Shown in pieces: positions 50,513 to 56,721 of a stretch of 56,721 bases of DNA. The position numbers and the translations under genes are program-made. Source of the DNA: Geminicoccaceae bacterium (GTDB taxonomy: Bacteria > Pseudomonadota > Alphaproteobacteria > Geminicoccales > Geminicoccaceae); NCBI GenBank assembly GCA_020638495.1, contig JACKIN010000020.1:1-56721 (forward strand), read 5' to 3'. The notes below the pieces were generated by a model. The model did not search any database. It was not told the DNA's origin and saw only the letters and a list, made by a program, of their open reading frames with translations. Every line of letters starts with the position of its first letter. Within the stretch, counting starts at the first letter, position 1.

Positions 50513-51240
50513 CCGAGCCGGCGCCGGAAGAGCGCGAAGACGCGCTCCCAGGCGCGCTCGGCGGACGGCTTGTGGTAGCAGAAGCGGGTCGGGAAGGTGA
50601 AGCCGTGGTGGGCCCCTTCGTAGACCTCGAAGCGGGCCTCGACGCCGTTCGCCTCGCAGGCCGCTTCCATGACCCGCTGGTGCTCGTCAGGCGAGAGGGG
50701 ATCGCCGTCGGCGAAGCCGAAATAGCACTCGGCCTGCATCCTCGGGATCAGGAGATGGGCGGAGTCCGGCCGGTCGGTCACCTGGAAGCCGCCATGCAGC
50801 GAGACCATGGCGGCGACGCGATCGGGGAAGGTGCCGGCGGCGCCCATCGCGTGCCGCCCGCCCATGCAGTAGCCGATGACGCCCACGGGATCGCGCGCAG
50901 CACTGTCTGCGGCGGCATGGTCGAGCAGCAGCGCCGTGTCGGCCTGCACCATCGCATTGGTGGTGGCGTGGTTGAGGCGCATCATCTCGGGGTCGGGGCC
51001 GTGCGTGGGCAGGAGGGCCGGATCGAAGCTCGCCCCGCCCTCGCGCCAGAAGAGGTTCGGCAGCATCACCGAGTAGCCGACGGTGCCGATCCGCCGGGCC
51101 ATGTCCCTCAGCTCCTCGCGAATGCCGAGCGCATCCATGTAGAGGATGACGGTCGGATGCGGCCCGCCCTCCTCCGGCCGGGTGACGAAGACGGGCAGCC
51201 GGCCGTCCGGCCCGTCTATCTCGATCTCGCGTTCGCGCAA
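50509..51240 (-). CDS. Dienelactone hydrolase family protein
   Basis: A 243-residue alpha/beta hydrolase. The start is most likely the TTG at 51240, just after the upstream stop; longer frames run into the neighbouring gene. The nucleophile motif is GYCMGGRH, with Cys as in dienelactone hydrolase rather than Ser. The catalytic His is in GAHHGF. FVTRPEEGG and MPNLFWREGG-like stretches fit the family. It follows two NAD-dependent oxidoreductases and may open a lactone or ester produced by them. Confidence 0.85.
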   Translation of the reverse strand: MREREIEIDGPDGRLPVFVTRPEEGGPHPTVILYMDALGIREELRDMARRIGTVGYSVMLPNLFWREGGASFDPALLPTHGPDPEMMRLNHATTNAMVQADTALLLDHAAADSAARDPVGVIGYCMGGRHAMGAAGTFPDRVAAMVSLHGGFQVTDRPDSAHLLIPRMQAECYFGFADGDPLSPDEHQRVMEAACEANGVEARFEVYEGAHHGFTFPTRFCYHKPSAERAWERVFALFRRRLG

Positions 51241-51244
51241 CGAT

Positions 51245-52126
51245 TCAGCTCCCGGCGATTTTCGTTTTTGTGCGGGCCTCGATGACCCGTGCGATGGCGC
51301 TGACATCGGCCGTGGCGAGGCCGGCCGCCATGCCTTCGCGCCAAGCGCTGTCGCTGGCGGCGAAGAGCGGCAGGTCGAGGCCCTGCGCCTGGGCGAGGGC
51401 CGCGGCGAGGCCGGCATCCTTGGCGCCGATGTAGAACTGCCCGACCGCCTTCGCCCCGGCGTCGCGCATCAGCGGCGCCTTCGTGCGGAAGAGCGGGGTT
51501 GCCGCCATGCCGCCGCCGGCGCCGACCACGTCGATGAACCGGTCGAGATCGCCGCCGCCTGCCGCCACCAGCGCCAGCGCCTCGGCGATGGCGGTCATCT
51601 GCACGAGGCCGAGGCCGTTCTGCACGGTCTTGAAGAGGCTCGCCGCCCCCGGCCCGCCGACCACCCGGTGGTCGCGCGCCGCCAGGAGCGCCAGCGGCAG
51701 CGCCCGCTCGACGGCGGCCGCATCGCCCGAGACGATGAGGAAGAGCTGGCCGGCCTCGGCCTCGCCGACGCCACCCAGCATCGGGCATTCGACATAGGCG
51801 GCGCCCCTGGCCGCGAGCTCGACGTGGAGTCGGCGGGCGAGGTCGGGACCGACCGTCGAGTTGTCGATGGCGAGCTGCCCGGGCCGGCCGATCTCGGCAT
51901 GGACCTCCTGCACCGCCGCCGGGTTGGGCAGGCAGGTGAAGACGATGCCGGCGTCGCGTGCCGCCTCGGCGATGCCGGCTGCGACGCGCAGGCCCGCCTC
52001 GGCCGCCCTGGCCCTTGCCGCCGCGTCGCGATCGTAGACGACCACGTCGTGCCCGGCCGCCTTCAGGTGGCGGGCGAAGGGCAGGCCCATCACGCCGAGC
52101 CCGATATAGCCGATGGTCTCGCCCAT
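51245..52126 (-). CDS. HIBADH-family NAD(P)-dependent dehydrogenase
   Basis: A 293-residue beta-hydroxyacid dehydrogenase. GYIGLGVMGLPFARHL is at residue 6, YVECPMLGGVGEAEAG is the substrate motif, and SLFKTVQNGLGL carries the catalytic Lys. It starts six bases after the SDR stop and ends five bases before the hydrolase start, so SDR, dehydrogenase and hydrolase form an operon. It is not a close copy of the gene at 49604, so the substrates probably differ. Confidence 0.9.
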   Translation of the reverse strand: MGETIGYIGLGVMGLPFARHLKAAGHDVVVYDRDAAARARAAEAGLRVAAGIAEAARDAGIVFTCLPNPAAVQEVHAEIGRPGQLAIDNSTVGPDLARRLHVELAARGAAYVECPMLGGVGEAEAGQLFLIVSGDAAAVERALPLALLAARDHRVVGGPGAASLFKTVQNGLGLVQMTAIAEALALVAAGGGDLDRFIDVVGAGGGMAATPLFRTKAPLMRDAGAKAVGQFYIGAKDAGLAAALAQAQGLDLPLFAASDSAWREGMAAGLATADVSAIARVIEARTKTKIAGS

Positions 52127-52132
52127 CGCCGG

Positions 52133-52885
52133 CTAGCCCTGCCGCCGCATCAGGCTGAAGCTCTGGGCGGTGGGGCCGGGCTCCGGGCAGGTGGCGAGGA
52201 AGAGCGCCATGGGCACCACGTCCTCGGGCTGCTTTCGCCATTCGCCCGGGCTGGAGAAGCCGGAGGTCGGGCCGCCCTCGGCCATCTCGGCGGTGGTGGC
52301 CGGCGTGATCACCGGCCCCGGGATCAGCTCGTTGACCGAGATGTTCTTCTCCTTCAGCTCCTCGGCGAGGCAGCGGACCAGCATCCATTGCGCCGCCTTG
52401 CCGGCGCAATAGGCGCTGTGGCCGGGATTGCCGCGATGGCCCATGCCGGAGCCCATCAGGACGATGCGCCCGCCGCCCTTGGCCTCGAGCAGGGGCACGG
52501 CGGCCCTGGCGGTGAGGAAGCCGCCGGTGACGTTGAGGTTGAGGCAGGCGATCCACTCGGCCGCGTCGATCTCGGCCACGGCGCCGCGGGCGGTATTGCC
52601 GCCGGCGATGCCCATGACGATGTCGAGCCCGCCGTGCCGCTCCAGGGTGGCCCGCATCAGGGCGTCGACCGCTTGCGGGTCGGTGACGTCGGTCGGGACC
52701 GCCAGCACCTCCACGTCGTGGCGGCGTGCCTCGGCCGCCACGGTCTTCAGCTCGGCGGCGCGCCGGGCGGCGAGCACGAGGGTGGCGCCCGCCGCGGCGC
52801 AGCCGACGGCAATGGCGGCGCCGATGCCGCTGCTGGCGCCGGTGACCAGCACGACCTTGCCGGCGAGCGACCGGTTGGTGGTCAA
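52133..52885 (-). CDS. Short-chain dehydrogenase/reductase (SDR)
   Basis: A 250-residue SDR read from a TTG at 52885, with AGGGAGA eight bases upstream; the open frame runs further but without homology. Cofactor motif TGASSGIG, then GIAGGN in place of the usual NNAG, catalytic Ser in MGSGMG and YCAGK (YxxxK). The unusual GIAGGN is a mild deviation. It leads a three-gene operon and faces the importer at 53127 across a gap with a TetR-like dyad. Confidence 0.87.
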   Translation of the reverse strand: MTTNRSLAGKVVLVTGASSGIGAAIAVGCAAAGATLVLAARRAAELKTVAAEARRHDVEVLAVPTDVTDPQAVDALMRATLERHGGLDIVMGIAGGNTARGAVAEIDAAEWIACLNLNVTGGFLTARAAVPLLEAKGGGRIVLMGSGMGHRGNPGHSAYCAGKAAQWMLVRCLAEELKEKNISVNELIPGPVITPATTAEMAEGGPTSGFSSPGEWRKQPEDVVPMALFLATCPEPGPTAQSFSLMRRQG

Positions 52886-52923
52886 GAGACGTCTCCCTGA
52901 AGGCTGTCGACACCCACGGTCCG

Positions 52924-52937
52924 ACCGACCAATCGGT
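52924..52937. promoter_or_regulatory. TetR-like operator dyad in a divergent gap
   Basis: ACCGACCAATCGGT has five-base arms ACCGA and TCGGT. The flanking GGTCCG sequence repeats the same half-site, extending the imperfect dyad. It lies in the 241-bp gap between the SDR operon and the importer at 53127, closer to the SDR. No regulator gene is adjacent. The rest of the gap is AT-richer around 52970-53000 and probably holds promoters. Confidence 0.4.
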
Positions 52938-53126
52938 CCGTCCCGCATGGGTGAGCGATTACCGAATTTTATTGAATGGATACCTGTTCGTGCTTGCTCT
53001 AATGCCCGCGCGAAGTCAAGATCGAGGATAACGAGCAGGCAGGCGGCTCGCCTGCTCGGCGGCATCCAACGAAGACCCGGCACCAAAGGGTCCATGCCCG
53101 GTGCCCCATCAAGCGGGAGAGGCTAA

Positions 53127-54470
53127 ATGTCGACGATCTGGCGGATGAGCAGGCGCTCGCTGCTCGGCAGCACCGCGGCCCTCGGCTCCACCCTGATCCT
53201 GCCCGGCAAGGCGCCGGCGCAAGGCGGGGCCAAGCCCTTCGCGGGCACCACCTTGAACATCTCGTCGTGGTCGGCGCCCTACGCCAAGTGGCTGCAGGAA
53301 TACCTGCCGGAGTTCACCGAGCTCACCGGCATCGAGGTCAACTACGACACGCCCGGCTTCGCGGTCTACAACCAGCAGGTCGACCTCGAGCTCTCGACCG
53401 GCGGCTCCGCCTACGACGTCGCCAACATCACCTTCATCTACACGTCGCGCTGGATCGGCGCCGGCTGGTTCACGCCGCTCGACGACTTCTACAACGACCC
53501 GAACAAGACGCCGGACGAGTTCGACGCCGCCGACTTCCTCAACGGCACGCAGCTGCCGATGCGGGACGCCGAGGGCCGCACCTACGGCTTCTCCTGGGTG
53601 GCCGACGCCATGCATGCCGGCGCCTCGCGCTTCGACATCATGGAGGAAGCCGGGTTCGGCATGCCGAAGAGCTTCGACGAGCTCATGGCCATGGTGCCCG
53701 AGATCCACAAGGTGAAGGGGGTCTCCGCCTTCACCGCCGAGAATCACCACGGCTGGATCTTCCCGCCGATCATGCAGGCCTTCGGCGGCAACGTCTTCGT
53801 CGACCCGCCGCACAACATCATGCCGGCACTCGACACGCCCGAGGTGCACGAGGCCTCGAGATGGTATGTCGACCTGCAGAACAATTACGGGCCCGACGGC
53901 TGGCTGGCCCAGACCTATGACCAGACGGTCAACGTGCTCAAGCAGGGCCGCGCCAACTACTGCCTCTTCAACCAGCCCTTCCTGATGCAGATGGGTGCGC
54001 CCGACAGCAAGACGAAGGAGACCTGCGCCTTCGCCATGTATCCCGAGGGCCCCAAGGGCAAATTCCCCGGCCTCGCCGTGCACGGCTGGGGCATCCCGAC
54101 CGGTGCCAGGAACAAGGATGCGAGCTGGGAATTCATCAAGTGGGCGGTCGGCAAGGACCTGATGATGCGGATGCTCGAGGAGAAGGGCTACGGGGCGGTC
54201 ACCCGGCGCTCGGTCATCGAGAGCCCGAAGTTCAAGGAGGTCAACATGGTCAACGGCTATGATGTCGGCGACATCTACCTGCGGACCATCGGCCTCGCCG
54301 AGCAGGGCCACATGGCCTACCGCACGGTCCATGTCTATCCGCAGGCCAACGCCCAGATCAACAAGGCGATCGAGATGATCGCCAGCGGCCAGGCGACGCC
54401 CGAGGAGGCATGGCGCCAGGCGCAGGAGAACGCCATCGCCGACATCCGCCGGGCCGGCGTCGACCTCTAG
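53127..54470 (+). CDS. Sugar ABC transporter substrate-binding protein with Tat-like leader
   Basis: A 447-residue solute-binding protein. The leader MSRRSLLGSTAALGSTLIL is twin-arginine-like, with cleavage after PAQG near residue 34. The mature start is LNISSWSAPYAKWLQEYLPEF. GAGAGGC precedes the ATG. Its C-terminus resembles the fragment at 1-74, and the following permeases resemble those at 79 and 1025. It belongs to the subgroup found with SMP-30 or HIBADH genes here. Confidence 0.92.
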   Translation: MSTIWRMSRRSLLGSTAALGSTLILPGKAPAQGGAKPFAGTTLNISSWSAPYAKWLQEYLPEFTELTGIEVNYDTPGFAVYNQQVDLELSTGGSAYDVANITFIYTSRWIGAGWFTPLDDFYNDPNKTPDEFDAADFLNGTQLPMRDAEGRTYGFSWVADAMHAGASRFDIMEEAGFGMPKSFDELMAMVPEIHKVKGVSAFTAENHHGWIFPPIMQAFGGNVFVDPPHNIMPALDTPEVHEASRWYVDLQNNYGPDGWLAQTYDQTVNVLKQGRANYCLFNQPFLMQMGAPDSKTKETCAFAMYPEGPKGKFPGLAVHGWGIPTGARNKDASWEFIKWAVGKDLMMRMLEEKGYGAVTRRSVIESPKFKEVNMVNGYDVGDIYLRTIGLAEQGHMAYRTVHVYPQANAQINKAIEMIASGQATPEEAWRQAQENAIADIRRAGVDL

Positions 54471-54541
54471 TCCAGGCGCAAGCAGGAAAGCCGCCGCTCC
54501 GCCAGCCGGGGCGGCGGCCGGGTTCGACAACGGGAGGGGCC

Positions 54542-55450
54542 ATGGCCTCGGCGGCGATCACGAGCTGGGACCGGCAGCGACGGCGTGCGTTCTTCTGGGG
54601 CCTGTTCCCGGCGCTCGCCGTTCTCGCGGTGATCACCGTCGCCCCGGCGGTCTATCTGGTGGTGACCAGCCTCACGCCGTTGAACCTGACCAACCCGGTG
54701 CAGACCGGGCTCGATTTCTCCGACCCCTTGCGCAACTACCGGGAAGCCATCGCCGACTACCGCTTCCGCAACTCGGTCTGGGTCCAGGTCAAGCTCTCGC
54801 TCGCCACGGTCGTGGCGCAAGTGCTGATCGGGCTCGGCCTCGCGCTGCTGCTGAATGCGCGGTCCAAGCTGCTCGAGGCGATCCGCACCGCCTTCCTCAT
54901 CCCGATGGTGCTGCCGCCGATCGTCGTGGCGCTGATCTGGAAGATCATCTACTCGCCCGACGTCAGCCCGATGCACCGGCTGCTGGAGTTCGTGGGCTTT
55001 CCGGTCCGCTCGCTGATCACCCAGGCCGACACCGCACTCTGGGCGATCGCCGTCGCCGACACCTGGGAATGGTTCCCCTTCACCATGCTGATCATCCTGG
55101 CATCCTTGCAGATGGTGCCGGACGAGCCGCTCGAGGCCGCCAAGATCGACGGCGCCACGAGCTACCAGTCCTTCTGGTACGTGGTGCTGCCCTACATCCA
55201 GCCGGCGATCATCGTCGCCGCCCTCTTCCGGCTGATCGACAGCGTCAAGGCCTTTCCCTTGATCTACGTGCTGACCAATGGCGGCCCCGGCCAGGTGACG
55301 GAGGTCACCAACTACTTCGCCTTCGTCCAGGCGTTCAATTTCTCCTACTGGGGCTATGCGTCCGCCATTGCGACGATGCTGGTCGCCGGGGTCTTCCTCC
55401 TGAGCTGGCTGCTCCGGCGGCTCGACCAGGCGGGGCAGCGCGATGAGTAG
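54542..55450 (+). CDS. Sugar ABC transporter permease, MalF/UgpA type
   Basis: A 302-residue CUT1 permease starting at 54542 with GGGAGGGG just before the ATG. Six hydrophobic segments are present. The EAA loop is LEAAKIDGAT with YVVLPYIQP near residues 199-225. It shares long stretches with the permease at 79-1035, for example FLIPMVLPPIVVA and AFPLIY, so the two systems arose by duplication. It overlaps the next permease by eight bases. Confidence 0.93.
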   Translation: MASAAITSWDRQRRRAFFWGLFPALAVLAVITVAPAVYLVVTSLTPLNLTNPVQTGLDFSDPLRNYREAIADYRFRNSVWVQVKLSLATVVAQVLIGLGLALLLNARSKLLEAIRTAFLIPMVLPPIVVALIWKIIYSPDVSPMHRLLEFVGFPVRSLITQADTALWAIAVADTWEWFPFTMLIILASLQMVPDEPLEAAKIDGATSYQSFWYVVLPYIQPAIIVAALFRLIDSVKAFPLIYVLTNGGPGQVTEVTNYFAFVQAFNFSYWGYASAIATMLVAGVFLLSWLLRRLDQAGQRDE

Positions 55451-56318
55451 CGCCATCGAGCGGGCGAAGAGCGGCACGGGCGCCGTGCCGCGGCCGCTGC
55501 AGGTCTCGCCGGAGGCCCGGCGCCGCCGGCTGCTCAACTGGCTGGCCGTCGCCATCCTGCTTTTCGTCATGATCCCGTTCTTCTGGATGGTGCAGATGTC
55601 GTTCCGCCCGAACGACGACATCTTCGGCTACGAGCTGCTCTTCAGCCCGACCGTCGAGCACTACACCGCCCTCTGGCACGGCAACTTCCCGACCTCCTTT
55701 TTGAACTCCGTGCTCTCGAGCGGCATCTCGACCATCCTGGCGCTGATCGTCGGCACGCCGGCGGCCTATTCGCTGGCGCGCTGGGAGTTCAGGGGCAAGG
55801 AGCAGGTGGGCTTGTGGATCCTCGCGACCCGCATGGCGCCGCCCATCGCCTTCACCATCCCGTTCTTCCTCGCCTATCGCTATCTCGGCCTGAGCGACAC
55901 GATCCTCGGCCTCGTCCTCATTTACCTCACCTTCAACCTCGCCCTCGTCATCTGGATGATGCAGACCTTCTTCGCGACCGTGCCGAAGTCGCTCGAGGAA
56001 GCCGCCTGGATCGACGGCTGCAGCGTCTGGGGCGCCTTCCTGCGCATCACCCTGCCGCTGACCGCCCCGGGGCTCGCCGCCACCGCGGTGCTCTGCTTCA
56101 TCTTCTCCTGGAACGACTTCTTCTATGCCCTGATCCTGACGCGGACGAACGCCCAGACCGCCCCGGTCGCGATCGTCAACTTCATCCAGTACGAGGGCTA
56201 CGAGTGGGGCAAGATCGCCGCCGGCGGCACGCTGGTGATGATGCCGGTCGTCGTCTTCACGATGCTGGTGCGCACCTATCTGGTCCGCGGCCTCACGGCT
56301 GGCGGGATCAAGGACTGA
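55443..56318 (+). CDS. Sugar ABC transporter permease, MalG/UgpE type
   Basis: A 291-residue CUT1 permease overlapping its partner by eight bases. The EAA loop is EEAAWIDGCS with RITLPLTAPG near residues 180-205. WNDFFYALILTRT and GYEWGKIAAGG parallel the permease at 1025-1867. The next gene is a HIBADH-type dehydrogenase 28 bp downstream, again linking import with oxidation. No ATPase is seen before the window ends. Confidence 0.93.
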   Translation: MSSAIERAKSGTGAVPRPLQVSPEARRRRLLNWLAVAILLFVMIPFFWMVQMSFRPNDDIFGYELLFSPTVEHYTALWHGNFPTSFLNSVLSSGISTILALIVGTPAAYSLARWEFRGKEQVGLWILATRMAPPIAFTIPFFLAYRYLGLSDTILGLVLIYLTFNLALVIWMMQTFFATVPKSLEEAAWIDGCSVWGAFLRITLPLTAPGLAATAVLCFIFSWNDFFYALILTRTNAQTAPVAIVNFIQYEGYEWGKIAAGGTLVMMPVVVFTMLVRTYLVRGLTAGGIKD

Positions 56319-56346
56319 CCCTTCAGCGAGACGGAAAGAGGAAAGC

Positions 56347-56721
56347 ATGAGCAAGGAGGCAGTGGGCTATATCGGCCTCGGGCACATGGGCTCGGGCATG
56401 GTCCGGAACCTGCTCGCCAATGGCTGGCCGGTGGTGGTCCACGACCAGCGGACCCAGGCGGTCCAGGCCATGGTCAAGGAGGGGGCCACGGCCGCGGGGT
56501 CGGCCCGCGAGGTGGCCGAAAGCTGCCGCGTCGTCCTCTCCAGCCTGCCCGACCCGGCGGCGGTCGATGCCGCGGCCCTGGGCGAGGGCGGCATCATCGA
56601 GGGCATCCAGAAGGGCGGCGTCTACATCGACCTCAGCTCGATCGATCCCAACACGTCGAGGAAGGTGCACGCAGCCCTGGCCGAGAAGGGGGCCAGGATG
56701 CTCGACTGCCCGGTCGGCAAG
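56347..56721 (+). CDS. HIBADH-family NAD(P)-dependent dehydrogenase (partial, runs off window)
   Basis: The first 125 codons of a beta-hydroxyacid dehydrogenase, cut by the window end. The Rossmann motif GYIGLGHMGSGMVRNLL is at residue 7, SSLPDPAAV near 65, and the start of the substrate motif DCPVGK ends the visible part. It is more like the gene at 49604 (GGIIEG, YIDLS, DP.T.RKV) than the one at 51245. It probably belongs to the importer operon starting at 53127. Confidence 0.88.
   Translation, partial: MSKEAVGYIGLGHMGSGMVRNLLANGWPVVVHDQRTQAVQAMVKEGATAAGSAREVAESCRVVLSSLPDPAAVDAAALGEGGIIEGIQKGGVYIDLSSIDPNTSRKVHAALAEKGARMLDCPVGK

Noticed and set aside
48304..51285. 993-codon plus-strand ORF
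   Set aside because: Antisense of the sulfatase and out-of-frame with the real dehydrogenase at 49604.

Overview
The window is GC-rich (roughly 70% by eye) and densely packed with short or overlapping intergenic junctions. The gene families present (several CUT1-type sugar ABC importers, a tripartite tricarboxylate transporter, a NodS-like methyltransferase cluster, Baeyer-Villiger monooxygenase, HIBADH-like dehydrogenases) suggest a free-living or host-associated alphaproteobacterium of the Rhodospirillales/Geminicoccales or rhizobial kind. That placement is an inference. No rRNA, tRNA or phage structural gene was seen.

Layout. (1) 1-6638, plus strand: the end of a solute-binding protein, two permeases, an SMP-30 lactonase, an AroE-like dehydrogenase with an altered substrate pocket, a phytanoyl-CoA-dioxygenase-like oxygenase, a sugar isomerase and a Gfo/Idh/MocA oxidoreductase. 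This reads as one catabolic operon for a sugar- or polyol-like compound. (2) 6640-9060: an AT-richer patch of foreign genes, with a membrane-anchored unknown protein, a 5'-truncated DUF6471-like gene, an internally deleted IS1595-type transposase remnant, hairpins and a small unknown protein. (3) 9068-10325: a glutaredoxin-MauE fusion and a DUF305 membrane protein behind a MerR/CueR-like dyad. (4) 10469-10788 and 34954-35283: two related repeat modules in opposite orientation, bracketing about 24 kb. Each has five 19-bp palindromes at a period of about 32 bp, four 14-bp repeats on the inner side and a 17-bp element on the outer side. (5) Between them: a DUF4432 epimerase-like gene; a tightly overlapping GT2 / acyl-CoA-dehydrogenase-like / PIG-L deacetylase / NodS-like methyltransferase cluster; a sugar ABC importer divergent from a sulfatase; a long minus-strand run of three sulfatases, TctC-TctB-TctA, formylglycine-generating enzyme and an SDR; and an ABC importer with two tandem binding proteins. 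(6) 35298-36921: an ArsR regulator, YraQ/ArsP-like permease and small thioredoxin. (7) 37138-38967: a lone PLL-type beta-propeller protein. (8) 39398-42600 and 43098-49512: two more sugar importers. The second is headed by a fifth sulfatase and tailed by a Baeyer-Villiger monooxygenase and an orphan HigA. (9) 49604-56721: HIBADH-like dehydrogenases, a dienelactone hydrolase, an SDR and a sixth importer that closely resembles the one at the left edge.

How it fits together. Five sulfatases all carry the Cys-type C-x-P-x-R modification site, and the window supplies the formylglycine-generating enzyme with both catalytic cysteines. Binding-protein importers and oxidoreductases lie around them. 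The most economical reading is a locus for scavenging sulfate esters of sugars or small organics: desulfation, uptake, then oxidation. None of the six CUT1 importers has an ATPase gene here, so a shared ATPase encoded elsewhere is implied. The paired repeat module is the most unusual structure and has no explanation from the genes.
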